From the NCBI RefSeq assembly GCF_018408705.1, contig NZ_AP023420.1, positions 2,728,001 to 2,792,000 of the forward strand: DNA of 64,000 nucleotides, given 5' to 3'. A program made the translations under genes and the position numbers. The notes under the pieces were generated by a model, which did not search any database, was not told the origin of the DNA, and saw only the letters and a program-made list of their open reading frames with translations. Source of the stretch: Pusillibacter faecalis (lineage in GTDB: Bacteria; Bacillota; Clostridia; Oscillospirales; Oscillospiraceae). Every line of letters starts with the position of its first letter. Within the stretch, counting starts at the first letter, position 1. Positions 24,801 through 32,749 of this stretch are shown here, piece by piece.

Positions 24801-24806
24801 ATGTTG

Positions 24807-24835
24807 TTGACGAAGGGGCAAGGATATGATATACT
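24807..24835 (+). promoter_or_regulatory. Sigma-A promoter of the tRNA-Thr / structured RNA transcript
   Basis: TTGACG (24807-24812), 17-base spacer, TATACT (24830-24835). Transcription would begin near 24842, 147 bases before tRNA-Thr. Confidence 0.75.
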
Positions 24836-24841
24836 TTCAAC

Positions 24842-24985
24842 TGTTCTAACTGAATTGGCAGTTTATATTGTCTTACCTCTGGGTAAGGCGTTTTTTAGGC
24901 AAGGAAGCCGTGACAGACGAAACAGGGAGCGGAAAGACGATTTCCAAAGCGTTGGTATGCCCCAAGCTGAACTGTAAAAATTTTA
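24842..24985 (+). ncRNA. Candidate structured leader or 6S-like RNA
   Basis: No reading frame with a ribosome-binding site lies between the promoter at 24807-24835 and tRNA-Thr. Local folding by eye gives a CTTACC/GGTAAG hairpin (24872-24887), a GGC/GCC hairpin near 24898-24909, and a longer-range helix ATTGTCTT (24868-24875) with AAGACGAT (24937-24944), with TTGG/CCAA and further pairs outside it. These conflict in part, so the fold is uncertain. Length and a distal helix are reminiscent of 6S RNA, but it may simply be a tRNA leader. Confidence 0.35.
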
Positions 24986-24988
24986 TAT

Positions 24989-25064
24989 GCTACTGTAGCT
25001 CAGTCGGTAGAGCAGCTGATTCGTAATCAGCAGGTCGTGTGTTCGAGTCACATCAGTAGCTCCA
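24989..25064 (+). tRNA. tRNA-Thr (anticodon CGT)
   Basis: Cloverleaf with acceptor GCTACTG/CAGTAGC, D-arm AGCTCAGTCGGTAGAGC, anticodon stem GCTGA/TCAGC with loop TTCGTAA (anticodon CGT, Thr ACG codons), T-loop GTTCGAGTC, and encoded CCA (25062-25064). Promoter upstream and strong terminator downstream. Confidence 0.97.
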
Positions 25065-25074
25065 GAATGGATGC

Positions 25075-25117
25075 CGCCCGTATTTCGACGAGAAAGTCGA
25101 AGTACGGGCGTTTTTTT
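25075..25117 (+). terminator. Terminator of tRNA-Thr
   Basis: CGCCCGTATTTCGAC pairs with GTCGAAGTACGGGCG (one mismatch) around GAGAAA, followed by TTTTTTT (25111-25117). Confidence 0.92.
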
Positions 25118-25299
25118 CCGGAAGGCCTTGGTTTACCAGAGCTTTCCGGTTTTCTTATTTTGGAGAGAGCCTTACCGGCACCGTTACTTCAATGAAAGCA
25201 CGGGGAGGAAAGGCACGAATGGAGGCGCGGCGGACAAATTTAGTTGAGGAACATGGGAAGGGTATGATTGGGGGATTGCGAGCAGGTGGATAACGCCTA
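25118..25299. other. Gene-free spacer before the group II intron remnant
   Basis: No gene or clear signal beyond a short open frame at about 25219-25293 with no family match. Probably decayed mobile-element DNA. Confidence 0.4.
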
Positions 25300-25770
25300 T
25301 ACCCTGTACAGCGCACCTATATCCAGAAGTCAATGGTAGAATACACCCATTCAGTCATCCGGCTTTTACAGGCAAGTTGGTTCAGGAAGCCATGCTAATG
25401 ATTTTAGGGGCGGTCTATGAACCCGCTTTCTCAAATTCCTCTCACAGATTTCAACTGGGCGGAAGCTGTCACAAGGCACGGGGCTAGTTCAAGGATGAGT
25501 TTATCGGTACAAGTTGATTCATCAAGGCGACTAAAGGACTACTTTGATAACGTCGACCATGCGCGCTGATTGTTGCCGCTGGAAGGAAAGTTAAAGAGGC
25601 CAGATTGCAAGGAAAAGCATGGGGACATCGAACCTGAGGCGATTACAGTTGTAACCCAAGAACGCACGGCAATAGACAACCAGTTAAACACCAAGATATG
25701 CGAACTATGCGCTAGAACAAATGAAAACTGAAAATCCATCATGTAAACAGGGAAAAGAAATGTGAGAGTG
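25300..25770 (+). pseudogene. Decayed group II intron reverse transcriptase/maturase
   Basis: Reading across frameshifts gives the order of an LtrA-type intron protein: LYPEVNGRIHPFSHPAF and KLVQEAMLMILGAVYEPAF (25315-25430, compare family K-x-NGKxRPLGIPxxxDKLVQEAMRMIL), SNSSHRFQLGGSCHKAR (family SSHGFRPGRSCHTAL), WFIKATKG then YFDNVDH (family IKGYFDNIDH, RT active-site region), and near the end CELCARTNEN...KIHHV, the HNH endonuclease zinc motif. Large parts are missing and several stops and shifts interrupt it. No catalytic domain V RNA was recognised, so the intron is dead. Confidence 0.72.
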
Positions 25771-25850
25771 AGGAATAACCGTAAGGATGGAGAGCTGAGA
25801 GGCGCAGGCCTTTCCAGAAATGCGGAAAGGCGGTGATTTCCGACTCCGGC

Positions 25851-26120
25851 TCAAGTCGATAACATTGACATCGTCCAGAACAGCAAAGGCCGTGATGCTG
25901 TAGCAGCCGTCTGAATTTTGACAGGCAGGGCATCATACGCCGCGTCGTCGCCAATGACAATCACGTGGTTGCATTTGCCTGCAATCACGGCAAGTTCCAT
26001 TTTGACGGCGCCAATCATGGTTCTGCCGCCATTTTTACTGGCCACAGTCTTGATGGTGTATGGTGACAGGACAGAAAAAGCACCAAGTGGTTCCTCAATA
26101 GAATTGTCCGGAATGCACAA
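25851..26120 (-). CDS. Unrecognised open frame, possibly a gene fragment
   Basis: 89-codon uninterrupted frame (MCIPDNSIEEPLGAFSVL...) with a compositionally normal middle section (GAVKMELAVIAGK, VIVIGDDAAYDALPVKI) that looks like genuine protein rather than noise. It lacks a convincing ribosome-binding site and sits in decayed mobile-element DNA, so it may be the stump of a larger gene. I do not recognise the family. Confidence 0.35.
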   Translation of the reverse strand: MCIPDNSIEEPLGAFSVLSPYTIKTVASKNGGRTMIGAVKMELAVIAGKCNHVIVIGDDAAYDALPVKIQTAATASRPLLFWTMSMLST

Positions 26121-26151
26121 ATAGGGAGGGGGGCGTTGTCAGGAGTATACA

Positions 26152-26180
26152 TTGAGCTATACCAAGAAAAATGCTATATA
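26152..26180 (+). promoter_or_regulatory. Probable promoter of the hypB-led cluster
   Basis: TTGAGC (26152-26157), 17-base spacer, TATATA (26175-26180), 55 bases before hypB. An inverted repeat GTATA...TATAC (26145-26161) overlaps the -35 and could be an operator. Confidence 0.5.
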
Positions 26181-26234
26181 AAAAAGAAAGTTGTTTAAAA
26201 CAGACATAAATTGCAGATAAAAGGTGGGATCAGT

Positions 26235-26903
26235 ATGGCGATTCGATACATTGATATCAAGCAGGAGGTTCTGTCAGCAAATGATGGCCTGGCGAATAAG
26301 CTGCGGGTCCGCTTAAAAGAGCACAAGACCTTAATGATCAACGTTATGTCCTCCCCAGGAGCTGGAAAAACAACACTTTTACTGGACACAATCCAAAGGT
26401 TGAGGGAACAACTTCGAATCGGTGTTGTAGAGGCAGATATTGAATCCATGGTAGACGCAGAAAAAATTGAACAGAGTGGTGCCATGACAGTACAGATTCG
26501 GACTGGAGGCGACTGTCACATTGACGCGCCGATGCTGAAACCAGCTCTGGACACGATGAACTTGGATTCGGTGGATTTGTTGTTTTTAGAAAATGTTGGG
26601 AATCTCGTTTGCCCGGCGGAGTTTGATACCGGCGCTACATGCAGCATCATGCTTTTAAGTGTTCCTGAGGGGGATGACAAGGTTCTGAAATATCCGCTGA
26701 TGTTTACAGTTTGCGACCTGCTGCTGGTGACAAAAACAGACTGCCAGGCAATGTTTGATTTTGATTTGAAAAAGCTGACCACCCGTGTACATCAGTTGAA
26801 TCCGAATATGAAGATTATTCCTGTCAGCAGCAAGACGGGAGAGAACATGGATGCATGGATTTCCTGGCTGAAAGAAAGACGCGAAGCATTTATTAAAAAT
26901 TAA
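26235..26903 (+). CDS. hypB: Nickel-insertion GTPase HypB
   Basis: 222-residue SIMIBI-class GTPase that with HypA delivers Ni2+ to [NiFe]-hydrogenase or other nickel enzymes. Walker A SSPGAGKTT starts near residue 38; GGDCHIDAPML contains the conserved Cys-His metal site of the G-domain; late motifs LVTKTDC and VSSKTGENMDAW bind guanine. It lacks the N-terminal His-rich tail and CxxC nickel reservoir of E. coli HypB. ATG at 26235 follows AAAGGTGGGATC. It opens a cluster with tautomerase, Fe-S protein, hypA and flavoenzyme genes but no hydrogenase structural gene. Confidence 0.9.
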   Translation: MAIRYIDIKQEVLSANDGLANKLRVRLKEHKTLMINVMSSPGAGKTTLLLDTIQRLREQLRIGVVEADIESMVDAEKIEQSGAMTVQIRTGGDCHIDAPMLKPALDTMNLDSVDLLFLENVGNLVCPAEFDTGATCSIMLLSVPEGDDKVLKYPLMFTVCDLLLVTKTDCQAMFDFDLKKLTTRVHQLNPNMKIIPVSSKTGENMDAWISWLKERREAFIKN

Positions 26904-26919
26904 AGAAAGAGGCGACGAT

Positions 26920-27258
26920 ATGCCGCATATCCAAGTAAACGCAACCTGTCCCATTGACAGGGAACAGGAACAACAGCTGATCGCACAGATTGGAGATGCG
27001 ATTTCACTGCTTCCCGGAATGAAAGCGGAGTATCTGATGATCCGTCTGGAGGATGATTGTCGGTTGTTTTTCGGGGGGACAGGAAGCTGCGCCTTTGTGG
27101 AGATAGATCGCTTTGGACGGATTCCGGAGGAAGCCAGCCAGGCATTGACGGAACGCCTTTCTGATATTCTGGAAAGGGTTTTGGACATCAGCCGGGATCG
27201 CATGTACTTAAAATATACAGAAAACCCATACTGGGGCTGTCATGGGCGCAATTTTTGA
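26920..27258 (+). CDS. MIF/tautomerase-family protein
   Basis: 112-residue protein of the tautomerase superfamily (MIF/phenylpyruvate tautomerase type). Proline follows the initiator Met (MPHIQVNATCPI), the position of the catalytic N-terminal proline, and GSCAFVEIDRFGRI plus MYLKYTENPYWGCHG match the MIF-like beta-alpha-beta repeats and C-terminus. Likely keto-enol tautomerisation of an aromatic or 2-oxo acid. It lies 17 bases after hypB with AAAGAGGCG before its ATG, so it is co-transcribed. Confidence 0.82.
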   Translation: MPHIQVNATCPIDREQEQQLIAQIGDAISLLPGMKAEYLMIRLEDDCRLFFGGTGSCAFVEIDRFGRIPEEASQALTERLSDILERVLDISRDRMYLKYTENPYWGCHGRNF

Positions 27259-27328
27259 CAGAAAAAGACATTTTGGCGGCAAGAGTCTATATAAGGAGCG
27301 AGGAAAATAACAAAAAGGAGAGAAGATC

Positions 27329-28285
27329 ATGGCAAAGCGGTTTCATTTTTATGAGAATCCAAATCCCAAGAGTGTGACAAAATCTCAGGAAGAAAAGGAC
27401 GCATGGTTCGGAACGAAACCGGAGGATGGAGACGCTTTTTGGGCAAAGCGTATTCCGGGCCTGCGTGAGATATATGGACCGGCGCACTATGGCACTAAAG
27501 AGATCGACACGGAACCGCATGATATGTTTTACTGCGACATCGCCCCGCTTCCGCCTGTCATTCATATTGATGGCGGGAAAACGTTTCCGCTACCGCTGGC
27601 GGTTATTGCCGCGGTGATCAATCGTTCTTCACACCGCATTATCAACCGTCGCTGCACCTGTAGGACTACGTTTGATTGTCAAAGTTATGACAAAGGAATT
27701 GGGTGCGTACACATCGGAGGACCTACTGCAGAAGAGCCGGACAGCGTGGCCCGCCATGTGTCAAAGGAGGAAGCGATTGCGCATGTAAAGCATGCCATTG
27801 ACCTGGGGCTTTTGCCCTTCGTTGGAAAGATGGATGTGGATAACGAGGTTTGGGGAATCTGGTCCGGCGAGCCGATCTTCACGGTCTGCCTTTGCTGCCC
27901 TTGTTGCTGTATTCCAAGACGTGGTTATCAATATCTTCACCCCATTCAGAAGAAATGGCAGTTCAATCCCGCCAATGGGCTGCGGTGGAAGCTGAACCAC
28001 TCGGCCTGCATGGAGGAGGAATGCGGCTCCTGCGTGCGGCAGTGCCCGGCAAAGGCCTTGAGCTTTAAAGATGGGAAGCTCCAATACGATGCTGATGCCT
28101 GCTTGTACTGCGGGCGCTGCCAGCAGCTTTGCCCGCGTCAGGCGATCTCCATTGAAACACCAGATCTTGACGGCCTGCTCCGCGATATCTTCAGCCGTTA
28201 TGACGGTCAGTGTGGTGATCTGGGGTTCCAGGGACAGGACTATGCCAGAGCTGTTATCGAAACGGCGGAGCAGTTGAGGAGATAA
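27329..28285 (+). CDS. Dicluster 4Fe-4S ferredoxin-domain protein
   Basis: 318-residue cytoplasmic redox protein. The N-terminal two-thirds is a poorly known domain with its own cysteine groups (CTCRTTFDCQSYDKGIGC near 110-127 and CLCCPCCC near 187-194). The C-terminus (about 225-290) is a bacterial ferredoxin domain with C-x4-C-x2-C-x3-CP and C-x2-C-x2-C-x3-CP for two 4Fe-4S clusters. No signal peptide. AAAAGGAGAGAAG precedes the ATG. It probably carries electrons to or from the neighbouring flavoenzyme or an unidentified nickel enzyme (inference). Confidence 0.8.
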   Translation: MAKRFHFYENPNPKSVTKSQEEKDAWFGTKPEDGDAFWAKRIPGLREIYGPAHYGTKEIDTEPHDMFYCDIAPLPPVIHIDGGKTFPLPLAVIAAVINRSSHRIINRRCTCRTTFDCQSYDKGIGCVHIGGPTAEEPDSVARHVSKEEAIAHVKHAIDLGLLPFVGKMDVDNEVWGIWSGEPIFTVCLCCPCCCIPRRGYQYLHPIQKKWQFNPANGLRWKLNHSACMEEECGSCVRQCPAKALSFKDGKLQYDADACLYCGRCQQLCPRQAISIETPDLDGLLRDIFSRYDGQCGDLGFQGQDYARAVIETAEQLRR

Positions 28286-28291
28286 CCGCGC

Positions 28292-28696
28292 ATGCATGAA
28301 ATGAATGTGATCGGAAATTTGGCCGCCAGTGTCGTGCAGTGGGGACAGGCAAATCGGGTTCGAAAAATTTTGGAGATTGACATTATCTGTGGTCAGCTGC
28401 GCATGTTTGATCGGGACTTTATGCAGCGTTATTTCAATATTTTCACCCGAGACACCTGTGCAGAAGGCGCAAAGCTGGTGTTGAGCGTGCGCCCTATTGG
28501 TTATCACTGCAATGCCTGCGGATCAGATTATGAAATGACTCCGCGGGAGTGGCTGGATATGGATATCAACCGGGCCGCCTGTGTTCATTGTGATTCTGAG
28601 GATATCGTGCTGACTTCTGGCGGAGAGTATTTTATCAGTGATATTTTAGCTGAGACAGAGGAGGATGCACCTTCTGATAGTATGGGCGGGAGCTGA
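28292..28696 (+). CDS. hypA: Nickel chaperone HypA-like protein
   Basis: 134-residue HypA homologue. MHE at the N-terminus is the nickel-binding motif (His2), and the zinc site is formed by Cys73/Cys76 (CNAC) and Cys97/Cys100 (CVHC). The protein is slightly longer than the usual 113-118 residues, with an acidic C-terminal tail. It follows the Fe-S protein gene by 6 bases. Together with hypB it provides nickel delivery, yet hypC, hypD, hypE, hypF and hydrogenase genes are absent here. Confidence 0.85.
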   Translation: MHEMNVIGNLAASVVQWGQANRVRKILEIDIICGQLRMFDRDFMQRYFNIFTRDTCAEGAKLVLSVRPIGYHCNACGSDYEMTPREWLDMDINRAACVHCDSEDIVLTSGGEYFISDILAETEEDAPSDSMGGS

Positions 28697-28751
28697 TGTT
28701 GTAACAGGATATGAGTGAAAACAAAAGCAAGGAGAAAGGAGCAAGAAACCT

Positions 28752-30695
28752 ATGAAATATCAGAAATTGTTTGAAAAAGGCTATATTGGTGGCGTTGAAA
28801 TTCGAAATCGTGTTGCAATGACGGCTATGGGCAACGGTCTTGCCACCTGGGACGGTGAGGCGTCCCCAGAATTGATCCGCTTCTATGAGGACCGCGCCCG
28901 GGGCGGATGTGGTCTGATTTTCACGGAATTTACCCGCGTAGATGAAAACAGCGGCGCCTGTAACCCAAATCAACTGTGTATTGCCAGCAGAAAGCATGTA
29001 CGCAGTGTACAGCGCATGGCGGAATGTGTGCATCGCCACGGCGCAAAGATTTTTGTTCAGTTGCATCATGGCGGACGGGAAGCGCCTCCAGCGCTGAACG
29101 GCGGAAGACAGCCCATGGGCCCCAGTGCCATCATCAATCAGGTGAACGGACTGGTATCGGCCGAAATGACCAAAGCAGAGATTGACGAGATCGTAGGTAA
29201 ATTCGTCAACGGCGCGGCGAACTGTAAAAAAGCCGGTATTGACGGTGTGGAACTTCATGCGGCGCATGGTTATCTGCTGGGGTCTTTTATCAGTCCTTAC
29301 ACCAATAAACGGACGGACGATTATGGAGGGAATGCGGAAAACTGCTGCCGTATTGTGACGGATATCATCCGCGGAATTCGGGCGGCTTGCGGAAATTATC
29401 CGGTCTGCGTTCGAATCAACGGAAGTGATTTTGTGGAAGGCGGTATTACGCTGGATTACGCGGTGCAGGTCGCCAGAATTTTGGAGTCTGCTGGCGCAGA
29501 CGCCATCAATGTCAGCTGTGCGGTTTATGAGACCGTGCCGAATATGATTGAGCCGAACTACTACGATGAGGGCTGGAGGAAGGCGCTGGCAAAGACGGTA
29601 AAGGCGCGGATTCGTATTCCGGTGGTCGCGGTTAATACCATCAAATTTCCCGCTACTGCGGAAAAGCTGTTGGAGGAAGGTGTCAGCGATTTCGTGGGTG
29701 TTTCCCGCGGACAGATGGCAGACCCGGAGTGGGTCAATAAGACCCGGGCTGGTCGGGAAGATCTGATCCGTAAATGCATGGGATGTATGCAGTGCAACAA
29801 GTCTGTGGTGATGGATGGCTACCTTTCCTGCGCGGCAAATCCTGTCACAGGACGCGGCACCATGTACAACGATGAATATCTGATCCGAAACGGTGATGGA
29901 CGCAGGGTCGTGGTTATCGGCGGCGGTCCCGCAGGTATGCAGGCAGCCATCGTTTTGGCAAAGCGCGGCTTCCGGGTTGATCTGCTGGAGAAAAAGGATT
30001 ACCTTGGCGGAATGGCATATCTGGCTACGGTTCCGCCCCACAAGACCATGGTGGCGGAATTTATCAAGACCTTGACTGCCGAGATGAAAGAGGTTGGCGT
30101 AGCGGTTCATATGAACACTTCTGCGGATGTAAAAATGGTCAAAAAACTGGAACCATATGCCGTTGTGGTGGCGAATGGCGGCACAGAGATTGTACCAAAG
30201 GTTGCCGGCCTGGAGGCGGCAAATGTCCACACCATGGAGGAAGCCCTTTTAAAGAAGGTCACTTTTTCCGGCAAGCGGGTCGCCGTGATCGGCGGCGGCA
30301 TGGTTGGCTTGGAGACCGCTCATTACCTCTGTCAGGATAATCAGGTGACAATCGTCGAAATGACTGCGACGCCGGGAGCTACGATGTATCCGACTGTACG
30401 GAACAAACTGCTGTCTATTTTGAAAGATGAGGGTGTGGAGTTGCTGCTGAATCGGGCATTGTCTGCGGTGGAGGGAGATTCCATTGTGATGGACTGCACA
30501 GACAGCCGGGAACCCAGGCAGGAACGGCTGACCGTGGATGAGGTAGTGATTGCCGCCGGGCGTAAGCCGAATCTGAGCCTGTATCATGAAATGGAGAAGG
30601 CATTTGGAAAGGTTGTCATGGCTGGAGACTGTATGATGGGTGGATGTATTCTGGAAGCTACACGAACGGGAAACGACAATGTTTGGTTCCTGTGA
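28752..30695 (+). CDS. Old Yellow Enzyme-family NADH:flavin oxidoreductase (2,4-dienoyl-CoA reductase type)
   Basis: 647-residue three-domain ene-reductase. Residues 1-360 form the FMN TIM barrel (HHGGR, HAAHGYLLGSFISPYTNKRTDDYGG-type active-site region, GVSRGQMADPEW); C-x2-C-x2-C-x11-C (CMGCMQC...C) binds a 4Fe-4S cluster; the rest holds FAD (VVVIGGGPAGMQAA) and NAD(H) (VAVIGGGMVGLETA) domains. The family includes FadH, enoate reductases and bile-acid BaiCD/BaiH. It likely reduces an activated C=C bond of a plant- or host-derived substrate; two dehydrogenase genes follow immediately. Confidence 0.9.
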   Translation: MKYQKLFEKGYIGGVEIRNRVAMTAMGNGLATWDGEASPELIRFYEDRARGGCGLIFTEFTRVDENSGACNPNQLCIASRKHVRSVQRMAECVHRHGAKIFVQLHHGGREAPPALNGGRQPMGPSAIINQVNGLVSAEMTKAEIDEIVGKFVNGAANCKKAGIDGVELHAAHGYLLGSFISPYTNKRTDDYGGNAENCCRIVTDIIRGIRAACGNYPVCVRINGSDFVEGGITLDYAVQVARILESAGADAINVSCAVYETVPNMIEPNYYDEGWRKALAKTVKARIRIPVVAVNTIKFPATAEKLLEEGVSDFVGVSRGQMADPEWVNKTRAGREDLIRKCMGCMQCNKSVVMDGYLSCAANPVTGRGTMYNDEYLIRNGDGRRVVVIGGGPAGMQAAIVLAKRGFRVDLLEKKDYLGGMAYLATVPPHKTMVAEFIKTLTAEMKEVGVAVHMNTSADVKMVKKLEPYAVVVANGGTEIVPKVAGLEAANVHTMEEALLKKVTFSGKRVAVIGGGMVGLETAHYLCQDNQVTIVEMTATPGATMYPTVRNKLLSILKDEGVELLLNRALSAVEGDSIVMDCTDSREPRQERLTVDEVVIAAGRKPNLSLYHEMEKAFGKVVMAGDCMMGGCILEATRTGNDNVWFL

Positions 30696-30731
30696 GTGAA
30701 CTGAATTTTTATTTGATAGGAGAGATAAACG

Positions 30732-31511
30732 GTGATGAGATTCGACAAGTTTGATCTGACAGGAAGAGTCGCGCTGTGTGCTGGTGGCTCTTCTGGCTTA
30801 GGACTGCAGTTTGCCAAGGCAATGGCATCTGCCGGTGCTGATGTCGCCATTGTGGCCCGCAGGACGGATCGCCTGGAGGAAAATGCCAGGGAGATTGAGG
30901 CGGAGTACGGTGTTCACTGCTACCCACATGATTTGGACTTGACCAAGCCGGATACCATTACCAAAGGCGTGGAAGATATCGTGGAACACTATGGAAAAAT
31001 CGACATTCTAGTCAATTCTGCCGGTATTCCCTGCCGCAATGTGGCGGAGACCCAAAGCTATGAGGACTGGATGCTGGTGATGGATAGCGATTTGAACGGG
31101 CCTTTCTGGCTGATGCATGAGTGTGTCCGTTTGTCCATGAAAGAACGGCGGTATGGAAAGATCATCAATGTTGCATCCATTCATGCCTTTGTCAGCCGTC
31201 TGGGCTACAACACCAATGCATACTGTGCGGCAAAAGGCGGTTTGCTGATGCTGACGAAGTCGCTTGCTCAGGAATGGGCCAAATACAACATCACGGTCAA
31301 CGGCATTGCTCCCGGTTATTTCCCCAGCGAGCTTACTGGCGCATACATAGATACGCCTGCATTTAAAAAAGTGTGTGAGGATTATAGCCCTATGGGTCGG
31401 CCTGGCATCACCGGTGAGATGGATGGTCTTTGTATTTATCTGGCCTCTGACGCCTCCAGCTTTACCACAGGTCAGATGATCGCTGTGGACGGCGGCTGGC
31501 TGACGATTTAA
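30732..31511 (+). CDS. Short-chain dehydrogenase/reductase (gluconate 5-dehydrogenase-like)
   Basis: 259-residue classical SDR. The cofactor loop is AGGSSGLGLQFAKA, the structural motif LVNSAG, the catalytic Ser in NVASIHAF and the YCAAKGG Tyr-x3-Lys pair; the C-terminus GQMIAVDGGWLTI is typical. Arg residues after the second strand (ARRTDRLEE) suggest NADP(H) preference (inference). Start may be GTG at 30732 (best spacing to AGGAG) or ATG three bases on. It follows the ene-reductase by 36 bases and would oxidise or reduce a hydroxyl of the same substrate. Confidence 0.9.
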   Translation: MMRFDKFDLTGRVALCAGGSSGLGLQFAKAMASAGADVAIVARRTDRLEENAREIEAEYGVHCYPHDLDLTKPDTITKGVEDIVEHYGKIDILVNSAGIPCRNVAETQSYEDWMLVMDSDLNGPFWLMHECVRLSMKERRYGKIINVASIHAFVSRLGYNTNAYCAAKGGLLMLTKSLAQEWAKYNITVNGIAPGYFPSELTGAYIDTPAFKKVCEDYSPMGRPGITGEMDGLCIYLASDASSFTTGQMIAVDGGWLTI

Positions 31512-31528
31512 GAAATGAGGCGGAGCAT

Positions 31529-32383
31529 ATGAAAGAATTTTTCGGAAAGGTTGCTCTGATCACAGGCGCGGCCCATGGTATTGGCTATTCCTTTGCACTT
31601 GAGGCAGCCAGTCGCGGGATGAAGCTGGCACTGGTGGATATTGATGAAACTGCCATGCTGGAGGCTGCAAAGGAATGCAGCAGGTTTGGCGCGGAGGTTT
31701 TGACCTGCACGACGGATGTCTCGGTCTATGAAGAGGCGAAGGCGTCTGTAGAGGCAACGATGGCCCGCTTTGGACAGATCGACCTGTTATTTGCCAATGC
31801 GGGAATTGCCACGGCCGGCAGTATCCTCCATATTCCGATCCGAGACTGGGAATGGGCCCTGGCAGTCAACACCATGGGGATCGTTCATTATGTCCATGAG
31901 GTACTTCCTATCATGGAGGCACAAAAGACACCTGCACACCTGATGTGTACAGCGTCCATTGCCGGCCTGCGGGCAGGAATGGCCATCAATCCGCCGTATT
32001 TTTGCAGCAAGCATGCAGCTGTCAGCGTGGCAGAGTCTGTAAAGGCTGAGGTGGAAAGCAGCGGAAGCGACATCGGTGTTTCTGTGTTTTGCCCTATGTA
32101 TGTGGCAACAGATATTGACAACTGTGAAAATCATCGTCCGGCTCGCTTCTGGGACGCCTCAGATCCCTTCTATAACAGTGAAGAGTACCTCACGGCCAGA
32201 GAGGCTTTCCACAAGAATATCGCCACGGGGATGCCGCTGAAGAAGATTGGGAAGCGGCTGTTTAAAGCAATTGAGGATAATCAGATGTATACTGTTACAC
32301 ATACGCAGACGATCCCGTATATTGAAAGCCGCCATCGGGCCATTGAAGAAGATGCGAAGAAAGAGTTGGAGCTCCAACTATAA
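31529..32383 (+). CDS. Short-chain dehydrogenase/reductase
   Basis: 284-residue classical SDR with TGAAHGIGYSFA cofactor loop, an acidic LVDID after the second strand (suggesting NAD(H)), NAG motif ANAGIA, catalytic Ser in TASIAGLRAG and YFCSKHA. The long C-terminal section after CPMYVATDI resembles SDRs acting on bulky hydrophobic or steroid-like substrates, but this is only suggestive. It lies 17 bases after the previous SDR. A terminator follows, so it ends the hypB-OYE-SDR operon. Confidence 0.88.
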   Translation: MKEFFGKVALITGAAHGIGYSFALEAASRGMKLALVDIDETAMLEAAKECSRFGAEVLTCTTDVSVYEEAKASVEATMARFGQIDLLFANAGIATAGSILHIPIRDWEWALAVNTMGIVHYVHEVLPIMEAQKTPAHLMCTASIAGLRAGMAINPPYFCSKHAAVSVAESVKAEVESSGSDIGVSVFCPMYVATDIDNCENHRPARFWDASDPFYNSEEYLTAREAFHKNIATGMPLKKIGKRLFKAIEDNQMYTVTHTQTIPYIESRHRAIEEDAKKELELQL

Positions 32384-32401
32384 CATTTTGTACATGTGGA
32401 A

Positions 32402-32441
32402 AATTCTGCGGGAATTTTCCCGCAGAATTCTTCTTGTTTGG
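32402..32441 (+). terminator. Terminator of the hypB-SDR operon
   Basis: AATTCTGCGGG pairs perfectly with CCCGCAGAATT around AATTTT, followed by CTTCTTGTTT. It lies 18 bases after the SDR stop. Confidence 0.75.
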
Positions 32442-32749
32442 TAAAATAGTGAGATTTTCTCGCTTGTTTTTTGTGAAAAGTACAGTAAAATAAAGAGAGC
32501 ATAAAGGGAAGCTGACAGAGATCGTATGCATCGGAAGATGCATGCTTTGAGAGCAGAACTGGTAAAATCATTCAAAATATCTGTTTTGAAACGCAGGACA
32601 AATGGGCGGATCGTCTGGTTGCCCGGCGTTTTTGCGCTTATTTTGAGATTTTTTAGGAGGGAGAAATCCTGTTTGACAAAGAAGCGCGCTTTCCTGACAG
32701 GCACGGATAAAAACAGGATGCGTATAACTGCAACAGAAAGAGATGGACT
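32442..32749. other. Leader region of the PucR gene
   Basis: About 0.3 kb without a gene. It contains ATGCATC/GATGCAT-like dyad sequence near 32526-32541 and a TTGACA hexamer at 32672-32677 with no good -10 at 17 bases; TATAAC occurs at 32723-32728. No promoter can be assigned with confidence. The small frame across it has no Shine-Dalgarno. Confidence 0.35.

Noticed and set aside
28635-30230. 531-codon minus-strand frame
   Set aside because: Antisense to the Old Yellow Enzyme-type gene, no ribosome-binding site and no motifs.
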